Shown piece after piece: positions 52,740-62,318 of a stretch of 64,000 nt of DNA. The notes beneath the pieces were generated by a model. The model had not been told where the DNA came from and searched no databases. It saw only the letters and a program-made list of their open reading frames with translations. The stretch spans positions 124,001 through 188,000 of the forward strand of contig JALJCQ010000031.1 of assembly GCA_023091665.1 (NCBI GenBank). Reading direction: 5' to 3'. This stretch comes from Pythium myriotylum (taxonomy: Eukaryota > Oomycota > Peronosporomycetes > Pythiales > Pythiaceae). Position 1 is the first letter of the stretch; every line of letters starts with the position of its first letter. Made by a program: the position numbers and the translations under genes.

Positions 52740-53157
52740 TGCACGCGAGGCCTACGTTTTGAGAATAACACCACTTTCACCCTTCATTGGTTGCTGTTGC
52801 AGTTCGGCTGCTCACCCTTTCGTTGAAATCCTGGTGCCTAATCACGACGGAGTGCAGTTGCTGATTGTGTGGAGTAGCAAATCATCGGGTAGCATAGTTA
52901 ATTCTCGAGGGATGATTGGCCTGTTCGTTTAAATTGTGCATTTCCAAACGTACAGCGCCTGCCCACTCTTTCAATGTGTCGCGAACTGTCGTCATGAGCA
53001 TCTTTTGTTGTTACATCATGTTAGTCGTCCACTCGCAACGGTATCACACGTGTGCGACGAAACTCGTCTCGTGGTGCAAGTGGCCTTCAATACACTCGCC
53101 CAACCATTCTTCACGCCGTTAACCGAATCACAGTCAGAGCACACGGTAGCATCCGCG
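52740..53157. promoter_or_regulatory. Divergent region between the S/T-P-x-K gene and the SET gene
   Basis: About 420 bp between divergent starts. The SET frame is open through most of it, so the SET start could lie further upstream; no promoter motif was pinned down. Confidence 0.3.
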
Positions 53158-54330
53158 ATGAGATACAGGAACACCACGATATTCGAGTGGTTGAGCCAAG
53201 CTCGCCGTGCACCAGGCGCAAACCGCCAAGAGCCATTGGAGCACCGGAGCACGGAGATCCGTGGCGATGGAACAAGCCTTTCTCCCTTCATTATCGTCGA
53301 ATCAGAACACGAGCCAGAGACAGCACAGCCAACATCGCAAGCTGCGACGGTAGCGACTGAATCTCGTGCGCCATTTAATATCCGTGTCAGCAATGAAGAT
53401 GCCGCGAGGACAGCGATTATTGTCACGATCCTAGATGATGACGATGACGGTCCAGAAACGAACGACGATGCTGCAATTAACAGCGACGTCATTGTGATCA
53501 CCGACGACGACTTTGACGGCGAGTCTGGGCATAATCCGTTCAGGCTGTCAACTCAAAGTAACGTCCCAGACACGAACTACGGTCCTGCAAGTAGAAGCGA
53601 CATCATTGTGATCACCGACGATGACTATGATGGCGAATCCGGACTTGAGCAATCCGCGCTGTCAGCTCACAGACGCATTCGCGACGTCATCCCACTCGCC
53701 ACAACTTTCACTCTTCTGGACTGGCCTCCAAACGTCAGACGACTCACACACAATCTGAACGTGAGTCGCATTCGCTTTGAAGACATCAATCTTGGCACAT
53801 GTCGCTGCAAGTACTCGTGTGATCCCAGCGTTTGCTGGAATGTTGCGAGTGGCGCATACTGCACCACGGCCAACTGCAATGTTGGTGCCACATGTGGCAA
53901 TCGCCTCCATGACCACACCTCGTTGGCGCTCATGAGGTGTGAGAAGGGCTACGGTGTAGTCACGACAGGTCCGATCCCTCGGCGCACTGTACTGGGCGAG
54001 TACATTGGTGAAATGGTCTCTGAGACAACTCTCACCGACATGCAGCGTGCGAGAGGCTATACTCTCAGATTTGTGTCAAAAAGCATACATCGTGAAGTCA
54101 TCTACGTGGACGCGTTCGTGGGAGGTGGGATTTGCCGTTTCGTCAATCACTCCTGTTCATCGAACTCTCGTTTCGAAGAGAGATTTCACCGATCAGCACG
54201 TAAGATGATCATAGTTACACAAGAAGATCTAGACGATGGCGTCGAAGTGACTGTCAATTACGGATCTTCAATCACGTTCACTTGTCTCTGCCGAAGCGAA
54301 AACTGCATTTCCTGGACTGTAACTCTTTGA
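53158..54330 (+). CDS. SET-domain protein methyltransferase carried by the element
   Basis: A 390-residue intact frame; the ATG at 53158 is the first that follows the probable promoter, and the frame is open upstream to about 52936. The N-terminal half is acidic with four SUMO-interaction-like motifs (hydrophobic run plus acids) near 44-50, 86-96, 110-118 and 148-156, the last two in a tandem repeat (IVITDDD-x-DGESG). The C-terminal half has a Cys-rich AWS/pre-SET region (CRCKYSCDPSVC...TCGNR), SET motifs GEYIGEMV, CRFVNHSC and VTVNYG, and a post-SET CLCRSENC. Such enzymes transfer methyl groups from SAM to lysines, usually of histone H3; the cysteine layout resembles H3K36/H3K9 families. It may shape chromatin around the element. 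Confidence 0.8.
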   Translation: MRYRNTTIFEWLSQARRAPGANRQEPLEHRSTEIRGDGTSLSPFIIVESEHEPETAQPTSQAATVATESRAPFNIRVSNEDAARTAIIVTILDDDDDGPETNDDAAINSDVIVITDDDFDGESGHNPFRLSTQSNVPDTNYGPASRSDIIVITDDDYDGESGLEQSALSAHRRIRDVIPLATTFTLLDWPPNVRRLTHNLNVSRIRFEDINLGTCRCKYSCDPSVCWNVASGAYCTTANCNVGATCGNRLHDHTSLALMRCEKGYGVVTTGPIPRRTVLGEYIGEMVSETTLTDMQRARGYTLRFVSKSIHREVIYVDAFVGGGICRFVNHSCSSNSRFEERFHRSARKMIIVTQEDLDDGVEVTVNYGSSITFTCLCRSENCISWTVTL

Positions 54331-54451
54331 AACAATACGTGTCTTTTCCAAAACGTGCTCGGTTTATTTCTCCACTCCAGGCCATGTCGTCATCAAGCTG
54401 ATTCCTGGTCAGAACCCTACGAACACCAGGGCCAAGAGAACCCGCTTCCCC

Positions 54452-54740
54452 AACATGCTATGCGTCGACTTCAACGTCGAGGAGGATCCGGAGGCCCTTC
54501 GCACCGCCCTCGATTTCATCGAGGCATGCGACCACAACGACGTGAACGATGACTCGAGCGACGGCGCAACTCTCCGATTGGCGACGCCGTTGCCCGAGCC
54601 GGCGCAGCCGCAGGACGAAGCGCGTAAGCCTTACGCAACCGCCGCAAGGAAGAGATCCTCGAGCTGCGCATGCTCGTAGCCGAGCTTGCGAAGCAGGTCG
54701 CTGGCACGAAGCGCAAGCTGCGCATTTCTGAGAGCTGGTC
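54452..54740 (+). pseudogene. Fragment of a coiled-coil protein
   Basis: VDFNVEEDPEALRTALDFIEACD in one frame is followed, after a frame change near 54625, by NRRKEEILELRMLVAELAKQV in another. An acidic LxxALDFIxxxD motif followed by a KEEILELR coiled coil is common in oomycete coiled-coil/bZIP-like proteins as far as I recall. Too short to be functional here; probably a captured or decayed gene. Confidence 0.35.
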
Positions 54741-55152
54741 CATTGTCCATTTTCCATTTGGAGTTCGAGGAAGAGGAATGGGACTCGGCTCACTCTCAAG
54801 CAATCATTCCCGACCAGAATCATTCCCGACCAGAACTTAGTGGAATGGTTGTAGTAAATGATTGTATTGACGGAATGATTATCGCGCTCGTGAATTTCAG
54901 CCAAATCAGCCAATGAAATCTACATAAACTCAAATGTATTGATCTTAAGTCGATACTTAAGCCCTTGAGTGCGACTTCTTTAACGTATACGGCCAAGGAC
55001 CCCACTGGCGGTACTACGCCAAAATTCTTGAAGTTTCCGCGGAGAATCAATTTTCTCGACGAATTGTCTCAAAACCGTGCAACCAACACGAACAGTCAGT
55101 ATGCACTTGCACAGTTTACAATTTCTGGACGTTTTCGCCTTCGTTTCCTCCT
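54741..55152. other. Element interior, no gene seen
   Basis: About 400 bp between the coiled-coil fragment and the recombinase gene end, AT-richer, with TCAACATTCCGACCAGAA-like short repeats (ATCATTCCCGACCAGA twice near 54805-54835). Confidence 0.4.
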
Positions 55153-56687
55153 TCACTGTTGAGTAATAAGCTGGGTGCCCCAGCCATTAGAGTAGCCCTT
55201 AGGCACTCGACGAAGTGCACCACCCCACGCATGGATTCGTAACTGATTTGGAGGCGCAGCCGCAGGCAGTTCCGGCACATTTGCTGGTACAGTATGGACG
55301 ATTCCGTGCTCTGTGAGTACTTGAGTAAACATTTGCTTCATTGCAGCAGCTTCACAACCGTGCACGACTTGTTGATCATTGAGGACTTCCAGCAGCTCCG
55401 TTCGCATCGCTTGCACAACGTTGTCGATCGATGTCTTGATCTCTGCTAGTGTAACTAACATGCCAATGTGTGGTGGAATGCCGGCTGGTCGAATAGGATC
55501 TGAAGGGCGATAGTTACGACATTGAACAAGCTGCCGTACAGTCGTGAACAACTGTGGATGACGAAACAGTGGTGTTTGTAGCAGCAGATGTGATCGAGGC
55601 AATAGTGACTGCATCAATGGCGCGGTGTAGGCAACTGAGGCGGTGCAAAACTCACAGACTTTCTTGAAGTTGGTCGGTGCAGTCGGAAAACATAGTGCAA
55701 CACATTCATCGATAATCGGATCCGGTGAAGGGAAAAATGGCGGTTGAGTTGCAAATTCTGGGTGTTCAAACGGTAACCCAGCGACAAAACGACCGAAAAT
55801 CATGTCGCCGGCCGACTCGTAGCGAATGTATGTGTCTTGAACGCCAGGGAGACTCCAGCCAGCACGAAGACATATCGAGGCTGCCGATGGTCCAGACGTT
55901 GAACAACTGCTGACAAACGTAGCCGCGCCTTTTCTGGCTGAGTGTGATCCGAAGTCTGAAGGCGAATATCCCGCGTTGGCGATGTCGACACGGACAAAGT
56001 CTGCGTCCATGTACGCCTCAGTGATTTCGCGTAGCGGTCGTGTTGGTTATTGCCGGGGAAGAGTTTGCCGTCTTTTGAGAACCCAAAGACCATGCAGTAT
56101 GTTGCGAGGGCGAGGATTGGGCACACTTCAGGAATCACAGGATTAGCATACACATGTCTGGCGTCACCAGGCCGTTCTCCCCCCTGATCGTTCTTCATAC
56201 GGCTGAACGGCTCCTTGCCTTCGTAGATCTTTGCGTCGGTATCCTGCCGGCACTTGCCAACTTTGCGCCTATAGCCCTTGTAGAAGACAGTCAACCGAGC
56301 CGAGAATTCCACACTTAGTCGGCAGCCAGACTGTGTGAACAGGTATACTAAACTTGATCGAAAGTTCTCCATCACGGATTTGCTGTATAACGCTCCGTCA
56401 TCCCGTTTCTGCTGCACGAGGAAACGACAGAACTCATTTGGCTGGGGTGCATCGAGGCGGATTGGTGACACAAATGGCTTTCGCTGCAGCCAACTTCGCG
56501 TGAACGAGTTGGCGTCGTCAGATGTACTCATCTTAGCGACGAACGCCTCTATCAGATTGTGACGAGTTTCACAATTACTCCACAACCACATCACAAAGCG
56601 CACGATTGCCGAGATATACACATGTCGTGTCGACGCTGAGGTAGCACAGCCAACAACCTCATCGACCTCCAGATCAACTTCATCCAT
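55153..56687 (-). pseudogene. Tyrosine recombinase (Crypton-like), one frameshift near 56020
   Basis: The minus-strand frame from ATG 56687 gives an N-terminal SAM-like part (TSASTRHVYISAIVRF) and core start (NPVIPEVCPILALATYCMVF, KLFPGNNQHDRYAKSL). It then has to shift frame near 56020 into TEAYMDADFVRVDIANAGYS, HSARKGAATF with the catalytic Arg, RAGWS, and DTYIRYESAGD with the likely nucleophilic Tyr, and GRFVAGLP. The last 180 residues, to 55153, are a C-terminal extension with a coiled region (IKTSIDNVVQAMRTELLEVL). These enzymes cut and rejoin DNA via a phosphotyrosine and can mobilise circular elements. It is the only recognisable DNA-mobilising enzyme besides the broken helicase. Confidence 0.7.
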
Positions 56688-57194
56688 TGCAACGTGCCAA
56701 TTACTTTTGTGTTGGTTGAGGCGACTTGCCACATCAGAGTGTCGGTCTTAGAAACTATAAATTCGTCGGTTGGAAACCGCCGACAAATTCTTGCTACCCC
56801 TACTTTTTGTACCATGTATACTTTTCTTACTCTAGGAACAAACCATAGCCAGTAAACCCGTTTGACATATGCACAACACTTATTCAACTCAACTCTGCTC
56901 GTACCACCACCGACGTCTCAGCCACCACTATCGCAACCGTCGGGCGACGATGGGACTGTCGCAGAGAGCGCGACGGAGCAGGAAACGCCTACTCCAACAC
57001 CAGTTCTTCGTTCTCAGCGTGTGGCGCGAGGTGCGACTCGCAAGCGTTCACGTCGTGATTAGTCGTGTACGCACAGTGTACATGGTAAATGTTCGCTACA
57101 CGGTATGAAAGGTTAACAGCTGACTGGCGGTTATAAAAGGTCTACTGGTTACGGGATGTGTGTTGGTCAAATGTTCTGTGTCGCCGTGAGGGTG
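56688..57194. other. Right subterminal region of the element
   Basis: Contains ATTCGTCGG at 56761-56769 and CCGACAAATTC at 56780-56790, matching the left subterminal repeats. No gene seen; a short frame at 56862-57062 is unconvincing. Confidence 0.45.
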
Positions 57195-57252
57195 ATCGGA
57201 CGGCTCCGTTTAGCTATTATTTCAAAAATACGGCCGTAAATGAGAATTCCCC
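57195..57252 (-). repeat. Right terminal inverted repeat of the 15.1-kb element
   Basis: 58 bp, complement of 42146-42204 with one gap and about two substitutions. Confidence 0.92.
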
Positions 57253-57261
57253 TTTTCAAAT
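57253..57261 (+). repeat. 9-bp target-site duplication, right copy
   Basis: TTTTCAAAT, identical and in the same orientation as 42137-42145. Confidence 0.9.
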
Positions 57262-57764
57262 CCATTCAATCGATATTCAGCCAACCAGAGCTTCGAATTT
57301 CAAAAGACCTAACCACTTTCCCATTCTTATTCACGCAACAAGTTATCGCTTTGCCTGCTCTAATTAAAACCAAACCTAAATCGATTCGGATATCTTCCTG
57401 TTCCACAAATCTATTCTACTAAAAGTGGAACCGCGTGCGTCATTTCGCGAGGCCGGCGGCCCGCGCAGCGGGCGGCTCTCAGTGCTTTTGGGGGTTGTGA
57501 CCGAGGGAAGGGCCCGAATTCCACTGCTTTACGACAGTTTTTAACAGATGGTTTTTCTATAGTCACGCGAACCCGCATGTCTCATTGGACGAAAAGACGC
57601 AGATTCAGACAAGATATTGGATTTCTTGCGGCGGACGCTATTAACTCAGAAGCAGTAGATTTCCAAATTAGCCAGTCTCGGAGGAGACAAACAAAGAGGT
57701 GAGGTCCAAGAGGTGGCTACTTTTGGAGGCTACAGGGATCACTATATGTTTCTGTGTAGCAGGC

Positions 57765-58135
57765 ATGGAAGCCACCACGCCCGCGTCCTCTCGGGTACAG
57801 TGCCGGGTCTGCCACGGCAGCCTCTCGCCAGCGGCGGTGGCGGTGGCGGCGGCGGATCCGCGCAAGAAGGTCCGCCGCCGCCACCGCGAGTGTGCGTGCT
57901 GCTGGCGCGCGCTACCGCGCGCTGGGTTCAGCAGGACCCAATGGCGGCAGCGCGGTCCTGTGTGCAAGGACTGCCAGGCGCAAGCACACTACAGAAAAAG
58001 CAGAGCGAGGACTCACGCGCGTACGCTGGGAAGCAGCTCGCGCGACGTAAGTGCAGATTTGTTTGTGGACTTTGCATGACAGTGTTTTAATCAGTATACT
58101 TGTAGGCGGAAAGAAAGCTATCAAAGCCGCCATGA
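57765..58135 (+). CDS. Small Cys-rich (Stc1-like zinc-binding) protein; 3' end uncertain
   Basis: The ATG at 57765 begins MEATTPASS followed by paired cysteines: CRVC near 13, CACC near 46 and CKDC near 76, with LPRAGFSRTQWR between. CxxC...lp...FS..QW...CxxC resembles Stc1-type zinc domains known from RNAi/heterochromatin linkers in fungi, though assignment is tentative. An intron 58047-58105 (GTAAGT...TTGTAG) is clear. Reading on in the same frame stops after nine residues at 58135; the other frame across the splice would give a Lys/Gln-rich tail to about 58203. Either a short tail or a one-base shift is possible. Confidence 0.45.
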
Positions 58136-58503
58136 AGGCGAACGCGGAGAAGCTCAAGCTTCAGCAGAAGCAAGACAAGCAGCAGAACAAAGTAGGAGCA
58201 TAAACCAAAAATCAACAACACATAGAGCCCCTTTGATGGTCTTGCGATACAACGGCATTTGATCTGAACTATAAGGCATGGCTCGGCAGAAAGAGGCATC
58301 AAACAGTGATGTGTTGTTTGGATATGACCAAAATATGGAGTACTGATTTGTGGGAACCCCATCCTGGGTTGCCGAAGGCAACCATGTTGAGACTCCGCAT
58401 TCACTGACGTAGGACAGGTCGGGCGTGAGACATTTTTAATGTCACGCGATTCAGACCTTTCGGTTGGACAAAAAGATTCCAATTCACTTTTTGCATTGAA
58501 TTT

Positions 58504-58544
58504 GGGTGGGTGGGGTGGGTGGAGGGGTGGGGGTGGGGGGGGGT
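58504..58544 (+). repeat. G-rich tract (GGGTGGG-type repeats)
   Basis: Runs of three to nine G separated by T or A; could form a G-quadruplex. Lies 180 bp before the pogo-like element. Confidence 0.8.
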
Positions 58545-58885
58545 GTAACGGGGTACAAGGTTACACAAGTAGGTTAGGCTGTTTAGGTACATAACGTGTG
58601 TGGTCCACTAAGGGGAAAAGTTACTCTAAGTAGTGAATCTCTTTTATTTGATTCAGTAGGTAATATCCCGGGGTATTAGATACAGGGGATATCAGGTATA
58701 GGGGGGGATTATTCCCCAGGGGAATACCGTATGGGTCATGTAAAAAGACAATACATGTTAAAGGCACAGGTCCACTATTGTGGTAAATTTTGCTGCATAT
58801 GTCTTATTAAAGTACATGACATTCTAGCCTCAAAATAGAGTATCAGGGGTCTTGTTCCCGCCCTTGTGTCCGTCTGCGTGATACG

Positions 58886-59105
58886 ATGACGCGCGCGGGA
58901 CGAACTTGCGTCAAATGCAAGCATCGCGCTTCCAAAAAGTATGCACGGGAGCAATTTGACTTCAAGACCAGGTTTGACGTACTTCAGTTCTACGACGCCC
59001 ATGGCATGAGGGCGACTGCTGCTCGATTCTTTGGTGGAGACATCGACGCCACGCACAACCGATTGCAGAAGTGGAAGAAGAACGCGGTCCTTAAACATGA
59101 AGTCA
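58886..59105 (+). pseudogene. Transposase N-terminal HTH (pogo-like), separated from its core
   Basis: MTRAGRTCVKCKHRA...KTRFDVLQFYDAHGMRATAARFF...RLQKWKKN has the CENP-B/psq-type HTH that precedes DDE domains of pogo transposases. It is on the plus strand; the segment that should follow it is found downstream on the minus strand. Confidence 0.6.
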
Positions 59106-59845
59106 AGGTACTCCAAGCTCAGCTCCTCATCCCACCAGGCTGACTTGTTTCCGTAGATCTGAACGTTGAAATCGACCATGCATGGACTAACTTGCTTCCA
59201 GACATCTCGCCCGAAACCGTGGCGTGAGGACTTGTTCGTGGCCTGGACCTCCGGGACCTTCGATGGCTGTGCCTTGAACACGATAAACGGCGTGTACTTG
59301 CGGCCATTGATGTCGCCTGTAAGCATCACCGTGGCGCGCTGCTTCTCCCGCTTGCCACACCGAATCCACACCGTCCGAACGCCTCGTGGGCTTACGGTCT
59401 TCTTGGGCAAAACCTCGAAAAAAGCGGCAGTCTGGTCCGCGTTGTACACGTTGATCACGCCCTTCTCATCTATCTCTTGGCGCACTTCAGCAGCGAAATT
59501 GGCGGCGATTTGCTCTGCATCAGCCACTGTTTGCTGTCCTTGATGCGTTCGTGCGCGAAAGGAGAGCTTGTTGGGCTTGAGGAAGCTGCAAAGCCAACTC
59601 CTGGACGCACGAAACTGTGCCGGCGTGAGATCGTAGTCAGCTGCAACTTCCCGCGCCCGCGAACGCAGCAAGCTGCCCGAGACCGGAACGCCATCCCGCC
59701 GCAGCTCGTCCACCCACTCCTTGAGCTGTGTCTCTGCCTCCCGAGGCAAGACAGTAGCAACACCTTGCTTCCGCGCCCGAACGCGCGCAGCACCTCCAGT
59801 CGTGGAGCACGCTTCGGCGATGAACTCGCGGTCCCGACCAGCCCA
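59106..59845 (-). pseudogene. Inverted internal segment of the pogo-like transposase
   Basis: Minus strand encodes HYGWAGRDREFIAEA, a second DNA-binding helix region (LPREAETQLKEWVDELRRDG...SFLKPNKLSFRARTHQG) and the first half of the DDE domain: NADQTAAFFEVLPKKTV with the first catalytic Asp, then RATVMLTGDINGRKYTPFIVFKAQ and WWDEELSLEYLDF. Before and after it, the same gene reads on the plus strand. Breakpoints lie near 59105 and 59845, within about 20 bp. Confidence 0.7.
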
Positions 59846-60382
59846 CCCGTAATGCTTCTGCTCGACCACTTTAGTGGTCATTGGACAGAGGCGGTGGAGA
59901 CCCGTGCCAAGAGCTACAACGTGATTCTCAAGAAAATTCCTGCAGGTTTGACGTGGCGTTCGCAACCAGCAGACGTCGCCTGGATCAAGCCATTCAAGGA
60001 CTCTCTCCGACGTGCTTGGGTTGAGTCACTCCGCGTCCAGCTTGCTCAGCATCGAAATGGAGCGTCAGGGGCGCCGTTCTCCCTCACGCCTCCGTCTCGC
60101 AAGGACGTTGTTCAATGGGTACGTGGTGGCTGGGATGCTGTCAAAGAATCTACGATTGTTGCAGGTTTTCGCAAGTGCGGTTTCCTCGTGAACGTCGGCC
60201 CAGCGACGACGGAGGCGGCAGAGGAACCACCGAGTGGGGACGGCGACTGCAATGACGCCGTTGCTGCACTGCAAGAGCACGGCGACACGGAAGGGCGTGT
60301 GTTGACGCCAGAAAGCGATGTGATCGACAACGACGTTGAAGCGGACGAGGATGACGCAGGCCAGGGAATTGAAAGCGAGTAG
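59846..60382 (+). pseudogene. Transposase C-terminal half (DDE domain end)
   Basis: VMLLLDHFSGHWTEAVE supplies the second catalytic Asp and LTWRSQPADVAWIKPFK the third, followed by RRAWVESLRVQL and an acidic tail (VEADEDDAGQG). On the plus strand it continues what the inverted segment leaves off at LEYLDF. Confidence 0.7.
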
Positions 60383-61212
60383 AAAGCGAGTGCTAAGGCA
60401 CTGTGTGCACGCAGTGCGGGAGGGATTTGCTACTCTCAAAGTTATCCGGTAGTTCGTTCCACTCGCTTCTTCACAAATCGTTCTCGAACCCTTGACATCC
60501 GTGTAAACCAGTAAAACGATTGAGAGGTTTCCGTAAGGAACATGTTGAAGGCACACGTCCACTATTGTGGTGGATTTTGCTGTTTTTTTTTTGGTCCTAT
60601 AACATGACCCATACGGTAATCTAAATACAGGGAGTTCGCCTTTTGCCAAATCCTTGGCGCTCGTCGACAGGGGTCGACTCGAAGCGGCTGCTCACGCTTC
60701 TTCAAGCGCACGTGCTGTGTACGGTCGTGGACCGTTACAATTTCACCCAGATCCCTCCTCAGAAGAGAATCAAATTTGCCGTCAACCCAACAACTTAGTT
60801 TGCGCAAGTTCAAGGAAGGAACAACCCAACACCCACAGAAGCACCCAAAAACCCCGAGTTAGCACTCTGACGGCCGGCGCCCGAGGTATCTGGGGCTGAG
60901 TTTACAGTCTTGCGGCCGGGAAGGCGAAAAAGCGGCAAAGTGCTGAGGCTGGTAAGCGCCGGAAGCGGGCGTTCTATCGTCACGAATATCGTCGCTCCGT
61001 AGCGCAAGAACACGTGAGGACCTTGCGTGGGTGTTGCAACAGAGTTTCGGACGTCCACTTCAAAGAAGTTGTGATATCTCGAGGCGTCGCGCGCGTGTGA
61101 AGCGAGCGATTCCTGCTTATTCTCTATTGAGTTTTCGTTGTCTGGCGCGGCCAGGATCGATCTGCGTACGCCGTTTCTCGATTCTGAACGTACTCCACGA
61201 CAACTGGTGCGT

Positions 61213-61614
61213 ATGCCAGGAGTGGAGCTGTCAGCTGGTGCTACACTTAACGACGAGATGGACGAATCGAAGATGGAACATACAGAGCCCCCTCAACCTA
61301 CCATGCTTTCACACGAACCAACGTCCGGGTCGGTAGAGATTGCGTTCGACGTCCGGCCTGCGATTCACGACGTGAATAAAGCGTATCGTTACGCCGAAGC
61401 GATCGAGATAGGACTGCGATACCATCGCCAGATACTGAGAGCGCCGGCCGACTCAGACAGTTGGTTCTCGTTATATGAACTCAGGAAGGTGCGGAATTCA
61501 GCCAAGGACGTGACACGACACCTGCGCGCGGGAGTCGAGCGGTTCAGGGATTTCCCTCACGATTTCGACGACTGTCGTGTGGCAGAATCAAAAACGGGCA
61601 CCTGGCGTACGTAG
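61213..61614 (+). CDS. Hypothetical protein, possibly retroelement-derived
   Basis: A 133-residue frame from the ATG at 61213 (MPGVELSAGATLNDEMDESK), acidic at first, then a helical, basic part (AYRYAEAIEIGLRYHRQILRAP...LYELRKVRNSAKDV). No known domain. It lies 0.7 kb upstream of a Gypsy gag frame and may be a diverged Gag N-terminus or an independent small protein. Confidence 0.3.
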   Translation: MPGVELSAGATLNDEMDESKMEHTEPPQPTMLSHEPTSGSVEIAFDVRPAIHDVNKAYRYAEAIEIGLRYHRQILRAPADSDSWFSLYELRKVRNSAKDVTRHLRAGVERFRDFPHDFDDCRVAESKTGTWRT

Positions 61615-62318
61615 GCTCGCTCTTGAGTCACCGACGGCAACAATATTCTCAGGAAAGGGGTGGATCTTGCGTGCTTCTGACACTCGCTTCAGACCCGGAT
61701 ATCACAACTTCTTTGAAGCGGAGACCCGGAACTCTGACACGACACTACAACTAGACCCTCACAAGTCTAGAGGCAGCGAGAAGGAACGGCTTGGAGACGA
61801 TGGAGCTCTCGGAGAACTCCTACGGGGAACTTGGCAGGAAGCGCAGGCAAAACCACCCGGCTCTCGGCCAGACTGATCACTTCGGATCGCGACACTACAC
61901 ACAATAGGCGGCCGATCGACAAGACTGATCACTTCGAAACTCTTAGTAACTTCCTCGAGATACTGACGGGCTACTGTTGAAGGGGAATCAGGGGGCTTCT
62001 GCGAGAAGGAGCCCACGGAATTAGCGGCGGAGAATCGCCCCCCTTCCGTGGGTTATTGGGTGGCAAGCACCCGTTCCTACCTACTGAAATCTGTCAAATA
62101 TAAGGTTCTTACTCCTACTGTTTTTATGTGAGGTTTCTAAATAAAGAGAAATACGATAACTTGCACAGCCGAATCTGGAATACGGAATCTTGAATTGGGC
62201 GCCAGACTGTTCACTTCGTCTTGATTTGGGTACTAAGGGTACGCCAGACTGATCACTTCCTTGGGACTTGGTCATGCACACCTTCACCAGACTGGTCACC
62301 TAGTGCTCGCAGAAACTC
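61615..62318 (+). other. Leader/LTR-like region of the Gypsy element with repeated ACTGATCACTTC motifs
   Basis: CAGACTGATCACTTC-type motifs recur at about 61868, 61921 (GACTGATCACTTC), 62203 (CAGACTGTTCACTTC), 62234 and 62287 (variant). An AATAAA at about 62140 could be a polyadenylation signal. LTR borders were not found. Confidence 0.4.

Larger units (their letters stand above)
42146..57252. mobile_element. 15.1-kb TIR-bounded composite mobile element
   Basis: Starts with 59-bp TIR 42146-42204 (GGGGAATTCTCATTTTACGG onward) and ends with the inverted copy 57195-57252 (one 1-bp gap and about two substitutions), flanked by a perfect 9-bp direct repeat. Inside: a decayed Helitron-like helicase gene (minus), an HTH protein (plus), an S/T-P-x-K repeat protein (minus), a SET methyltransferase (plus), a coiled-coil fragment and a tyrosine recombinase (minus). 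A 9-bp duplication with long TIRs resembles Mutator-like elements, but no Mutator transposase was recognised. It could be a MULE-type carrier of foreign genes or a distinct element class. Confidence 0.85.
58727..60616 (+). mobile_element. 1.9-kb pogo-like (Tc1/mariner superfamily) DNA transposon
   Basis: Ends are exact 15-bp inverted repeats (CCGTATGGGTCATGT at 58727-58741 and its complement at 60602-60616) flanked by TA on both sides (58725-58726 and 60617-60618), the usual pogo/mariner target duplication. A direct subterminal repeat (GTCCACTATTGTGG near 58771 and 60559) is also present. The transposase inside is split in orientation (see separate entries). Confidence 0.82.

Noticed and set aside
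42146..57252. Calling the whole block a Helitron because of the Rep/helicase gene
   Set aside because: Helitrons lack TIRs and target duplications; this block has both. Helitron-type ends were not identified.
42146..57252. Calling the block a Maverick/Polinton
   Set aside because: TIRs are too short and no protein-primed DNA polymerase, integrase, ATPase or capsid gene was seen.
58155..58482. Minus-strand frame of 131 codons
   Set aside because: No domain, overlaps the 3' end of the Cys-rich gene and unrelated flank.
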